Source: an uncultured Bacilli bacterium (lineage in GTDB: Bacteria; Bacillota_I; Bacilli_A; RFN20; CAG-826). Taken from it: 64,000 bases of DNA. The position numbers were made by a program, and so were the translations under genes. The DNA lies in assembly GCA_944372115.1 (NCBI GenBank), contig CALVYH010000001.1, forward strand, positions 1 through 64,000, given 5' to 3'. Under the pieces are notes generated by a model that saw nothing but the letters and a program-made list of their open reading frames with translations, ran no database searches and was not told the origin of the DNA. Below are positions 44,978-53,067 of this stretch, in pieces. Each line of letters begins with the position of its first letter. The stretch's first letter is position 1.

Positions 44978-46189
44978 ATGACTACTATTTTGCTATTGAT
45001 TATTTATCTTATATTTATTTCGCTAGGTTTACCAGATTCATTAATCGGTACAACTTGGCCTTCAATATCACAATCATTAAATGTTAGTGAAGATTATCAG
45101 GGACTTATTACTTGTACAATTAGTTTATGTACGATAATTTCTTCATTTTTTTCTCCATATTTAATTAAAAAATTAAAACCAAGTGGAACTGTTACAATTT
45201 CAATTGTTTTAACTGTTATTGGATTAGTTAGTTTATCATTTGTTCCTTCTTTTTGGTTTATGCTTTTAGCCGCAATTCCTTTAGGACTTGGTGGAGGAGC
45301 AATCGATGTTACTTTAAATAATTATGTGGCTTTACATTATAAAGCTTTACATATGAATTGGCTTCATTCTTTTTGGGGAGTAGGAACTACGATTTCACCA
45401 ATGATTTTATCACTTTTTTTAAGCGATAATAATGGATGGAGAAGCGGAGCTTTAGTTTTAGCAGGTATTCAAGGAATTATTCTTATTATTTCTTTAACTT
45501 GTATTCCATTATGGAAAAAAGCAGAAGTTATATTTGCTAAAAGAGAAGAAAATAATGAAGAAAATGGCGAAAATAATGACGAAACTATTGAATTAACTTA
45601 TAAAAAGACCTTTGCTTTAAAGGGGGTTTGGTTCGCTCTTTTTGGATTTTTAGCTTATACAGCAGTTGAATCATTAACTGGAATGTGGTTTTCTTCAATG
45701 GTTCATTTTGGATTAAATGTTAGTGAACAAGATTCAACTTTATGGGGTTCTTTCTTTTATTTAGGAATAACTATTGGAAGATTTATTTCTGGAATTATTT
45801 CTTTAAAGGTAAAAGAAAAAAATATGATAAGAATTGGAGAAAGTCTAATTTTAATAGGAATTATTTTTTTATTCATGACTTTTAATATAAAAATTATGCC
45901 TTTTGCTGTTGTTTTAATTGGACTTGGCTGTGCACCAGTTTATCCAGCAATTATTAAAGATACCCCAAATAGATTTACAAAAAAATATTCTCAAAATGTT
46001 ATGGGAATTCAAGTTTCTTTTGCTTATATTTCTAACTTTTTAATCGCTCCTTTATTTGGTGTTGTTGCTAAATATACAACTTTTTTAATTCTTCCTTATT
46101 GTGTTTTATTCTTCTTTATCATTTTAGTTTTAGGAAATGAAGGAATTAATTTAATAGGAAAGAAAAACAAGGAACTCAATATAAAATAA
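44978..46189 (+). CDS. Major facilitator superfamily transporter
   Basis: 403 residues from the ATG at 44978; an earlier in-frame ATG would overlap the methyltransferase gene. Twelve hydrophobic segments are separated at about 190-225 by a charged cytoplasmic loop (KREENNEENGENNDE). The start GLPDSLIGTTWPSISQSL and GLGGGAIDVTLNNYVALHY resemble the fucose/sugar permease branch of the MFS. The substrate is unknown. It lies between TrmH and the pheS T-box, without a Shine-Dalgarno sequence. Confidence 0.88.
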   Translation: MTTILLLIIYLIFISLGLPDSLIGTTWPSISQSLNVSEDYQGLITCTISLCTIISSFFSPYLIKKLKPSGTVTISIVLTVIGLVSLSFVPSFWFMLLAAIPLGLGGGAIDVTLNNYVALHYKALHMNWLHSFWGVGTTISPMILSLFLSDNNGWRSGALVLAGIQGIILIISLTCIPLWKKAEVIFAKREENNEENGENNDETIELTYKKTFALKGVWFALFGFLAYTAVESLTGMWFSSMVHFGLNVSEQDSTLWGSFFYLGITIGRFISGIISLKVKEKNMIRIGESLILIGIIFLFMTFNIKIMPFAVVLIGLGCAPVYPAIIKDTPNRFTKKYSQNVMGIQVSFAYISNFLIAPLFGVVAKYTTFLILPYCVLFFFIILVLGNEGINLIGKKNKELNIK

Positions 46190-46221
46190 GGTTAATTATT
46201 TCTAAAATAATTAATTTTATG

Positions 46222-46227
46222 TATAAT
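46222..46227 (+). promoter_or_regulatory. -10 element of the pheST T-box leader
   Basis: Consensus TATAAT directly upstream of the leader RNA; the -35 region is A/T-rich and not clear. Confidence 0.55.
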
Positions 46228-46233
46228 AATTTT

Positions 46234-46440
46234 GCGTTGAAAAGGAGTAGTAATTTTTCTTTAATTTTATATTAGTGAGGAGTGATAGTGAAAAACTCTA
46301 TAAAATGGAATTATGAATTCACCTTGGAGCTGGTTTGATGAACCCGTTAGCTTTGACGTAATAAAGTAAATTAAGATTATTTTAAGAATTAGGATGGTAC
46401 CGTGTTAAAAAAAAACACTCCTATAACTAATTCTTTTTTT
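46234..46440 (+). promoter_or_regulatory. T-box riboswitch, Phe-specific (pheST leader)
   Basis: The T-box core AGGATGGTACCGTG is at 46391-46404. TTC at 46318-46320, followed by A, is the likely specifier triplet, a Phe codon. Downstream, GAATTAG and CTAATTC form the terminator stem with a following T run (to 46440). Uncharged tRNA-Phe should promote read-through into pheS. Confidence 0.92.
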
Positions 46441-46456
46441 ATTTTTAGGAGGAAAA

Positions 46457-47503
46457 ATGAAAATGGACTATGCTTTAGAATTTGAAAACCTCAAGACTAA
46501 ATGTTTAGAAGAAATTAATAAAGCATCATCTTTAAAGGAATTAATTGATTTAAAAAACAAATATTTAGCAAAAAAAGGTGAAATTTCTTTAATGATGAAT
46601 CATATTAGAGAAGTCGAAGATAAAAAAGCTTTTGGTGAAATGTATAATGCTTGTAGAAAAAGTGTCGAAGAAGCATTAGATATTAAAATCAAAGAAGAAG
46701 AAAGTAGAAAACTTAACGAAGACTTAAAAAAAGAAAAAATAGATATAACTTTACCTGGAAATAATTATCAAAGAGGAAGTGTTAATCCATTCTTTAAAGT
46801 AATCAATGAAATTGAAGATATTTTCGTAGGAATGGGATATAGTGTCGAAACAGGTCCTGAAGTTGATTATGATAAATATGTTTTTGAACTTTTAAATATT
46901 CCTCGTGATCATCCAGCTAGAGATATGCAAGATACTTTATATATTGATAGTAATCTTCTTTTAAGAAGTCATACATCTTCAGTTCAAGCTCATGTTATGG
47001 AAAAAGCAAAAGGAAAACCAATTAAAGTTATTTGTCCTGGAAAAACATATCGTAGAGATGATGATGACATGACTCATTCACATCAATTTGCTCAAGTTGA
47101 AGGTTTAGTTATTGATAAAAATATAAATTTAGGAAATTTAAAAGCAACTTTAGAATTATTTGCTAAAAAAATGTTTAGTAAAGATACAAAAGTTAGATTC
47201 CGTTCATCTTTCTTCCCATTTACAGAACCTTCTGTTGAAGTTGATATTTCTTGTTTTAACTGCAAAGGAAAAGGATGTTCTTTATGTAAAGGTAGCGGAT
47301 GGATTGAAATTTTAGGTGCTGGTATGGTTCATCCTAATGTTTTAAAAATGTCTGGATATAATCCAGAAATTTATAGCGGTTTTGCTTTTGGAATCGGAAT
47401 TGAAAGAGTTGCCATGCTTAAATATGGAATCGATGATATTCGTAGATTCTATCAAAACGATTTAAGATTCATAAAAGAATTTAAAAAAGTTAAGGAGGAT
47501 TAA
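46457..47503 (+). CDS. pheS: Phenylalanyl-tRNA synthetase alpha subunit
   Basis: 348 residues. An N-terminal coiled coil (about 1-95) binds tRNA. The catalytic domain has GPEVDYDKYVFELLNIPRDHPARDMQDT, split across motif 2, LLRSHTSSVQ, HQFAQVEG, EPSVEVDISCF and the motif 3 region GFAFGIGIERVAMLKYG. AGGAGG precedes the ATG by 4 bases; an ATG two codons later would have 10-base spacing and is equally possible. It forms the (alpha-beta)2 enzyme with PheT, which starts 5 bases later. Confidence 0.97.
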   Translation: MKMDYALEFENLKTKCLEEINKASSLKELIDLKNKYLAKKGEISLMMNHIREVEDKKAFGEMYNACRKSVEEALDIKIKEEESRKLNEDLKKEKIDITLPGNNYQRGSVNPFFKVINEIEDIFVGMGYSVETGPEVDYDKYVFELLNIPRDHPARDMQDTLYIDSNLLLRSHTSSVQAHVMEKAKGKPIKVICPGKTYRRDDDDMTHSHQFAQVEGLVIDKNINLGNLKATLELFAKKMFSKDTKVRFRSSFFPFTEPSVEVDISCFNCKGKGCSLCKGSGWIEILGAGMVHPNVLKMSGYNPEIYSGFAFGIGIERVAMLKYGIDDIRRFYQNDLRFIKEFKKVKED

Positions 47504-47508
47504 TTTTT

Positions 47509-49905
47509 ATGTTAGTAAGTTTAAAAGAAATTTCTAAATATGTTGATATTTCTTCTTTAAGTCCTGAAGAAATTGCCTCTCGATTAACTTTTTCTGGAAT
47601 TGAAGTTGAAGAAATTAAAAAAAGTGCTGATGCTACAAATTTAGTAATTGGCGAAGTAATAGATTGTAAAAATCACCCAGATAGCGATCACTTACATGTT
47701 TGTAAAGTTGATATTGGAAGCGATATTTTAGATATCGTTTGTGGTGCTCCAAATGTTAGAAAAGGACTAAAAGTTATTGTTGCTCTTCCTGGAGCAGTTT
47801 TAGCTGGAAAAACTATTAATAAAGGTGTTATTAGAGGATGTGAATCTAATGGAATGCTTTGTGCATTAAATGAATTAGGTGTTGATCCTAAATATTTAAG
47901 AAAAGAACAAGTCGAAGGAATTGAAGAATTACCTAATGATGCTCCTATTGGAAATAGAGAAGTTTTATCTTATTTAGGACTTGATGATACTATTTTAGAT
48001 CTATCTCTTTTGGCAAATAGAAGCGATTGTTATGCTCTTTATAATGTAGCTAGAGAAATTGGCGCATTATTTAATAGAAAAGTTTCAATTCCAAGTTATG
48101 AAGAATTTCATACTTATGAAGAAAAAGATTTTACTGTTTCTTCAGAAACTGATGCTTGCAAATCTTTTTATGCGAAAATTGTTAAAGGTATAGAAATAAA
48201 AGAATCACCTAAATGGCTTAAAGATGTTTTGCAAAGTGAAGGAATTAGAAGTATTGATAACATCGTTGATTTAGGGAACTATGTTATGCTTTTAACTGGT
48301 CAACCAATCCATTGTTATGATTTAGATAAATTGCCTAAAAAAGAATTGATTGTAAAAGATAATATTGTTGAAGATTTCACTGCTTTAGATGAAAAAACAT
48401 ATCAAATTAAAGAAAAAGATTTATGTGTAACAAGCGATAATAAAACAATGTGTTTAGGTGGAATTATGGGTGGAGAAAATAGTGAAATTTCATCAACTAG
48501 TAAAAACATTGTTATTGAAGTTGCTAATTTTAATTTTGCTTCTATTAGAAAAACTTCAAATAGATTAGGATTATCAAGCGATTCTTCTTTAAGATTCTCA
48601 AAAGGAATTAATAAAGATCAAAGCGAAGACGTTTTAAATTTATTTATTCATTTATTAAAAGACTTATCTTCATTTAATGATGTTTCTAATGTTATAAAAT
48701 ATGATACTTTTAATCATGATAAAAAGGTCGTTGATTGTTCGCTTACTTATATAAATAATCGTTTAGGTTCTAAATTTAATTTTGATGAAGTTAAAGAAGT
48801 TTTGACTCTTTTAAATTTTGAAATCGAAGATATTGATCATGATAATTTTAAAGCAGTTGTACCTTCTTATAGAATCGATATTGATGGAAAAGCTGATTTA
48901 AGTGAAGAAGTTATTCGATATAAAGGTTTTGATTATATTTCTAATGAACTTCCTGTTATGGAAACTACTGTAGGAAGTGTTTCAACTTTAAGAGAAAAAG
49001 AAAGAAATATTGAATCTTATTTTTTAAATAATGGTTTTAATGAAGTGTTAACTTATACATTAATTAATGAAAAAGATAACAATATGTTTAATTTTATTAA
49101 TAAAAATGAAGGTATTGTTATTTCTAATCCATTAACTGAAGATCATAAATTTATTAGAAAAAATATTTTAACTTCACTTTTAAGAACAATTGAATATAAC
49201 ATCAATCATAAAGAGAGTGATTTTAAAGTATTTGAAATTTCTAATGTTTATTCAAAAGGCGATAAAGAAGAAATTCATCTTTCGATGGGTCTTGTTGGAA
49301 ATAAACATATTCAAGATGGAATCATTTCTTCTTCCTTTTCATTTTATGATTTAAAAGGTTATTTAGAAGGCATTTTATCTTTATTTAATATCGATAATAA
49401 TCGAATTAAATGGAATGTAATTAAAAATAGTAATGATGAATTCCATCCAAATAGAAGTGCTGAAGTTATTTTAGATGGTAAAGTTTTAGCGGTTTTAGGA
49501 GATATTCATCCTTTAAAAAGAAATGAATTTTCATTAAAAAAAGAAGTTTGTGAAATTTTAGAAATGAATTTATCACTTTTATTTAATACTAGAAGCGCAA
49601 ATAATAAATTCTTTGAAATTTCTAAATTCCCTAAAGTTAAAAGAGATTATGCTTTTATAGTTAGTGAAGAATATTCTTATTTATCTATTAAAAATGAAAT
49701 TAAAAAAGCATCTTCGTTAATTAAAGATGTTGCTCTTTTTGATATTTATAAGGGAGAAAATATTAAAGAAAATCATGTTTCACTCGCTTTAAGTATTACT
49801 TTAGAAAAAATAGATTCGACTTTAAAAGAAGATGAGATTAATACTTTAGATAATAAGATTAAAGAAATTTTAATTACTAAATTTAAAGCTGAATTAAGAG
49901 GTTAA
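47509..49905 (+). CDS. pheT: Phenylalanyl-tRNA synthetase beta subunit
   Basis: 798 residues, full length. The domains in order are the OB-type tRNA-binding fold (about 40-150; HPDSDHLHVCKVDIG), B3/B4 editing domain (about 205-385; IRSIDNIVDLGNYVML), B5 (about 400-470), a catalytic-like core (about 480-690) and the C-terminal anticodon-binding FDX-ACB domain (about 705-798; FPKVKRDYAFIV). It completes PheRS and edits Tyr-tRNA(Phe). Confidence 0.96.
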   Translation: MLVSLKEISKYVDISSLSPEEIASRLTFSGIEVEEIKKSADATNLVIGEVIDCKNHPDSDHLHVCKVDIGSDILDIVCGAPNVRKGLKVIVALPGAVLAGKTINKGVIRGCESNGMLCALNELGVDPKYLRKEQVEGIEELPNDAPIGNREVLSYLGLDDTILDLSLLANRSDCYALYNVAREIGALFNRKVSIPSYEEFHTYEEKDFTVSSETDACKSFYAKIVKGIEIKESPKWLKDVLQSEGIRSIDNIVDLGNYVMLLTGQPIHCYDLDKLPKKELIVKDNIVEDFTALDEKTYQIKEKDLCVTSDNKTMCLGGIMGGENSEISSTSKNIVIEVANFNFASIRKTSNRLGLSSDSSLRFSKGINKDQSEDVLNLFIHLLKDLSSFNDVSNVIKYDTFNHDKKVVDCSLTYINNRLGSKFNFDEVKEVLTLLNFEIEDIDHDNFKAVVPSYRIDIDGKADLSEEVIRYKGFDYISNELPVMETTVGSVSTLREKERNIESYFLNNGFNEVLTYTLINEKDNNMFNFINKNEGIVISNPLTEDHKFIRKNILTSLLRTIEYNINHKESDFKVFEISNVYSKGDKEEIHLSMGLVGNKHIQDGIISSSFSFYDLKGYLEGILSLFNIDNNRIKWNVIKNSNDEFHPNRSAEVILDGKVLAVLGDIHPLKRNEFSLKKEVCEILEMNLSLLFNTRSANNKFFEISKFPKVKRDYAFIVSEEYSYLSIKNEIKKASSLIKDVALFDIYKGENIKENHVSLALSITLEKIDSTLKEDEINTLDNKIKEILITKFKAELRG

Positions 49906-49914
49906 TAACTTTTT

Positions 49915-50406
49915 ATGAATATTAATTTTTCTAGTTTTAAAGAAGGAAGTAAGGAAGTAATTAACTATCTTCCTTCAATGGATGAATTTAATAAACTTAA
50001 TCATTCTTCAATTATTTCAAAGATTAAAAAAATAGAAGGAGAAATAAGTTTTTCAAAAGTTAATGATATTTTAATTGTTGATTTTTCTTTAACATCGAAT
50101 ATTGATGCAATAAGTGCGTATTCTTTAAAAGTAATTAATAAAGATATTGATATCAATGACTCTTTATATTTTACTAACGATAAAAATAATGAAACAGAAG
50201 AAGTATTTTTTACTAAAGATATAATCTCTTTAGATGAAATAGTTTATTCTCTTTTACTTACTTCCATACCTTTAAATATTCATGGAGATGATGAAAAACT
50301 TCCTAGTGGAGATGATTTTAAAGTTTATAGTGAAGATGAACTTATTGATGAATTAAATGAAGAAAAAGAATCTCCTTTTGATGTGTTAAAAGATTTAGAT
50401 TTATAA
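49915..50406 (+). CDS. YceD/DUF177-family protein
   Basis: 163 residues. The pattern SLDEIVYSLLLTSIPLNIHG in the second half and the acidic C-terminus ending SPFDVLKDLDL is characteristic of DUF177 (YceD), linked to 23S rRNA and ribosomal protein L32 expression. The usual Cys pair around the IPLNIHG segment is missing. It starts 9 bases after pheT without an RBS. rpmF, its normal downstream partner, is absent here. Confidence 0.8.
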   Translation: MNINFSSFKEGSKEVINYLPSMDEFNKLNHSSIISKIKKIEGEISFSKVNDILIVDFSLTSNIDAISAYSLKVINKDIDINDSLYFTNDKNNETEEVFFTKDIISLDEIVYSLLLTSIPLNIHGDDEKLPSGDDFKVYSEDELIDELNEEKESPFDVLKDLDL

Positions 50407-50435
50407 AATAATAATTAAAAAAAGTTAAAAAAATT

Positions 50436-50478
50436 AAAATTCGGAACCATTTTTTAAATAATGATTCCGAATTTTTTT
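50436..50478 (+). terminator. Terminator of pheST-yceD
   Basis: AAAATTCGGAA and TTCCGAATTTT form an 11-bp stem with an A/T-rich inner part, followed by seven T. Confidence 0.88.
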
Positions 50479-50503
50479 ATTTTTAACTTTATAAATATTT
50501 AAA

Positions 50504-50932
50504 CTATCTTAAAAAAGATTTAATAGTTACAAAATCTGAAAAATAAACCCAATTAGTTATAAAAAGAATAAATGCTAGAACACTTAACATAATATAAGCG
50601 ATTAATAATTTTTTATCTATTTTTTTATCTTTATTTAAAAGAAGAAATAATAAAGATATTCCTTGCGATAATAAATAAAATGTTGAAAATATTGCAGCGA
50701 TTGAACTAAGTGCTAAAAATACACCAATAGTAGAACTATTTGAATAAGTCATTAACCAAATAAATGTAAAAATAATAGATAATCCAAAAAGAATAATATT
50801 TAAAATATTGACTAATTTTTGATAGTCAATATTTTTCTTTTCTTTAATTAATTCACCATCTTTTTTAAATCCACAATTAGGACAAAAATTCATCGTATCA
50901 TCATATTCATGACCACATTTTTTACATATCAT
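50504..50932 (-). CDS. Zinc-ribbon membrane protein, unknown function
   Basis: 142 residues. The first 21 residues hold a zinc ribbon (CKKCG, then CPNCG). A charged linker leads to three hydrophobic segments (about 43-65, 68-98, 110-132). Such proteins are common in Firmicutes, usually without known function. It is monocistronic and divergent from mraZ, with GAGGTG 10 bases before the ATG as RBS. Confidence 0.7.
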   Translation of the reverse strand: MICKKCGHEYDDTMNFCPNCGFKKDGELIKEKKNIDYQKLVNILNIILFGLSIIFTFIWLMTYSNSSTIGVFLALSSIAAIFSTFYLLSQGISLLFLLLNKDKKIDKKLLIAYIMLSVLAFILFITNWVYFSDFVTIKSFLR

Positions 50933-51162
50933 AGTAATTTATTCACCTCTATAAATATCAAGATATATAATAGTTCGTTTTAAAAATTTGTAAATAATTT
51001 ATACTTTTAATTTTACTTCTAGGGAATATTTCCCACAAGAGAAAATTATATTTTTATATAGTAATTTTTTATTAAAATTAATTTTTAATTTATGTTATAA
51101 ATTAAAAATTAACGTTTAAAAAAATATATAAAAAAATTTTTAAAAAATATTGGAAAAATTAC
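50933..51162. other. Divergent intergenic region with a 16-bp perfect inverted repeat
   Basis: About 230 bases without a gene, almost pure A/T. It holds a perfect inverted repeat: TTAATTTTTAATTTAT (51078-51093), spacer GTT, and its complement (51097-51112). A smaller one, GGGAA/TTCCC with a TAT spacer, lies near 51023-51035. The role is unknown; both lie between the divergent zinc-ribbon and mraZ genes. Confidence 0.5.
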
Positions 51163-51191
51163 TTGTAATAAATAATATAGTGGTATAAAAT
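51163..51191 (+). promoter_or_regulatory. Promoter of mraZ-rsmH
   Basis: TTGTAA (51163-51168), 17 bases, TAAAAT (51186-51191). Identical hexamers and spacing are found before rex. Transcription should begin near 51198, just before the MraZ-box repeats. Confidence 0.75.
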
Positions 51192-51200
51192 ATTGTCATG

Positions 51201-51224
51201 TGGTAGAAAGTGGGGGAATTTGGG
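51201..51224 (+). promoter_or_regulatory. MraZ operator: three TGG(G/T) repeats with 10-base period
   Basis: TGGT, TGGG and TGGG start at 51201, 51211 and 51221, exactly one helical turn apart. MraZ binds TGGGN repeats separated by 5-6 bases upstream of its own gene. Here the boxes lie after the predicted start of transcription, and the last overlaps the only RBS candidate of mraZ (GGGAG). Confidence 0.8.
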
Positions 51225-51227
51225 AGA

Positions 51228-51665
51228 ATGTTTATAGGTAGCTATGATTATAATCTCGACACCAAAGGAAGATTAGTAATTCCTTCAAAATTTAGAGGAG
51301 AGATTGGTAACGATTTAAACGTTTATCTTACTCGTGGTTTTGATGGATGTTTATCTATCTATAAAGAAGAAGATTTTGAAAAAGTCGTCCTCAAATACCA
51401 AGCTAAATCCTACGAAAAAAGCGAAGTTCGTAAAGCTCTTAGAAGTTTCTTAGATTCAGTTGTCCAATTATCTTTGGATAATCAAGGTAGAATTCTTATT
51501 CCTTCAAAAGTGTTAGAAAAATTTAACATTGGAAATAAAGTTCATATCCTTGGAGCAATTGATCATTTCGAAATTTGGGATTATTCAAAATGGAATGATG
51601 AAGAATCTTCTATTGATGATGAATTCGAAATAAACGCTGAAAAGATATTTAGCAATGAAGAGTAA
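51228..51665 (+). CDS. mraZ: Transcriptional regulator MraZ
   Basis: 145 residues with two tandem SpoVT/AbrB-type repeats (about 5-50 and 80-125). The start MFIGSYDYNLDTKGRLVIPSKFR and the second LSLDNQGRILIPSKVL carry the family DxKGR/DxQGR signatures. The ATG at 51228 gives the standard N-terminus; a GTG at 51210 would run through the operator. MraZ represses its own promoter and the dcw cluster. It overlaps rsmH by 11 bases. Confidence 0.95.
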   Translation: MFIGSYDYNLDTKGRLVIPSKFRGEIGNDLNVYLTRGFDGCLSIYKEEDFEKVVLKYQAKSYEKSEVRKALRSFLDSVVQLSLDNQGRILIPSKVLEKFNIGNKVHILGAIDHFEIWDYSKWNDEESSIDDEFEINAEKIFSNEE

Positions 51666-52593
51666 CGAACATAAAAGTGTCCTTTTAAAAGAAGCAATAG
51701 AAGGATTAAACATTAAAGAAGATGGAATTTATGTTGATGCTACATTAGGAAGAGCTGGACATAGTTCTGAAATCTTAAAAAGATTAAAAAGTGGAAAGTT
51801 ATATTGTTTCGATCAAGATAAAGAAGCAATTGATTATTCCTTTAAAAAATTAGCTTCGATATCATCAAACTTTGAAATTATTTATTCTAATTTCAAAAAC
51901 ATGAAAGAAGAATTAAATAAAAGAGGAGTTGAAAAGATTGATGGAATCTTATTCGATTTAGGCGTTTCTTCCCCACAATTTGATGAAGATTATCGTGGAT
52001 TCTCATATCGATTTAACGCTTTACTTGATATGAGGATGAATCAAGAAAATCTTCTGACAGCTAAAAAGATTGTTAATACCTATCCTTTAGAAAAACTAAT
52101 AAAAATATTTAAAGAATATGGTGAAGAAAAATATTCTTATTCAATTGCTAAAACAATCGTTAAAGCAAGAGAAGTTAAAGAAATTGAAACAACATTCGAA
52201 TTAGTTGATTTAATTAAAAAATCTCTACCAAAAAAAGAATTATTTAAAGACAAACATCCAGCTAAAAAAATATTTCAAGCATTAAGAATTGAAGTAAATG
52301 ATGAACTTGAAGTATTAAAAATAGCATTAAATGATTCGATTAAATTACTTAAAAAGGATGGAAGAATCGCCGTTATTACATTTCATTCTTTAGAAGATCG
52401 AATTGTAAAAAATATCTTTAAAGAAGTTTCGTTTATTAAAGGTGATCGAAAAAATGATTATTTATTACCTAATGAAATAAAAAAAGCGGAATTTGAATTA
52501 GTTAATAAAAAAGTAATTACTCCTTCTAACATTGAAATTGAAGAAAATAGAAGAAGTAAAAGCGCTAAATTAAGAATATTAAAAAAATTATAA
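51655..52593 (+). CDS. rsmH: 16S rRNA (cytosine-1402-N4)-methyltransferase
   Basis: 312 residues, usual length. Motifs are EHKSVLLKEAIEGL at the start, VDATLGRAGHSSEIL (SAM binding), LFDLGVSSPQFD, GFSYRFNALLDMRM, HPAKKIFQALRIEVNDEL and VITFHSLEDRIVKNIF. It methylates C1402 of 16S rRNA. It is the second dcw gene, translationally coupled to mraZ. Confidence 0.97.
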   Translation: MKSNEHKSVLLKEAIEGLNIKEDGIYVDATLGRAGHSSEILKRLKSGKLYCFDQDKEAIDYSFKKLASISSNFEIIYSNFKNMKEELNKRGVEKIDGILFDLGVSSPQFDEDYRGFSYRFNALLDMRMNQENLLTAKKIVNTYPLEKLIKIFKEYGEEKYSYSIAKTIVKAREVKEIETTFELVDLIKKSLPKKELFKDKHPAKKIFQALRIEVNDELEVLKIALNDSIKLLKKDGRIAVITFHSLEDRIVKNIFKEVSFIKGDRKNDYLLPNEIKKAEFELVNKKVITPSNIEIEENRRSKSAKLRILKKL

Positions 52594-52629
52594 GTTTTAT
52601 TTAAAAAAAGAAAAAGGAGATAGCAAATT

Positions 52630-52857
52630 ATGCAAATGAAAGACAAAATTTATAGAAACAACCATTCAAAAACTTATTATTATTTAAAAAAGATCGGTAT
52701 TTATAGTGGTGCATTTGTAGGAGCATTTGTCCTTTTTGCTATTCCAGTTTCAATTATTAGGGCAATCGTTTCTCTTCCTCAAATCGAAAGAAACGAATCA
52801 AGAGAAGTTGCTTTAGAATCTAGTGTTAATGAAATGGATTCTTTAGAAAGATTTTAA
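52630..52857 (+). CDS. Small single-pass membrane protein in the ftsL position
   Basis: 75 residues with a basic N-terminus (about 1-24), one transmembrane helix (about 27-50) and an acidic C-terminus of ~24 residues. AAGGAG lies 10 bases before the ATG. In the standard dcw order ftsL comes after rsmH, and it too is a short bitopic protein with a cytoplasmic N-terminus. Here the extracytoplasmic coiled coil of FtsL is missing, so it is at most a minimal relative or a replacement. A terminator follows; no pbpB, mraY or murD is present. Confidence 0.6.
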   Translation: MQMKDKIYRNNHSKTYYYLKKIGIYSGAFVGAFVLFAIPVSIIRAIVSLPQIERNESREVALESSVNEMDSLERF

Positions 52858-52912
52858 TTCTCTTAATTAAAGATTGAATAATTCTTATTGCACATATAAT
52901 TTCTTCCTTTTT

Positions 52913-52955
52913 AAAAAGTCAGGTACATATTTATCATTAGTATCTGACTTTTTAA
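52913..52955 (+). terminator. Terminator of the mraZ-rsmH operon
   Basis: AAAAAGTCAGGTAC and GTATCTGACTTTTT form a 14-bp stem with one G-T wobble and a 13-base loop, ending in a T run. Confidence 0.88.
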
Positions 52956-53020
52956 TTTTGTTTTTCTTTTAAAAAAACATTAAATTAATCTAAAAAATGT
53001 CTTATTTTAGTTGAATTCTT

Positions 53021-53049
53021 TTGAATGAGTATATTTTTATCTATATACT
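53021..53049 (+). promoter_or_regulatory. Promoter of the AAA+/transglutaminase-like operon
   Basis: TTGAAT (53021-53026), 17-base spacer, TATACT (53044-53049), both close to the housekeeping consensus. AAGGA and the ATG at 53068 follow at normal distance. Confidence 0.7.
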
Positions 53050-53067
53050 TAAAAAGGATTAAAGATT

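Noticed and set aside
51181-51190. A fourth MraZ repeat (TGGT at 51181)
   Set aside because: It is in phase with the others but skips one period (51191 lacks TGG) and overlaps the -10 box, so it is probably coincidental.
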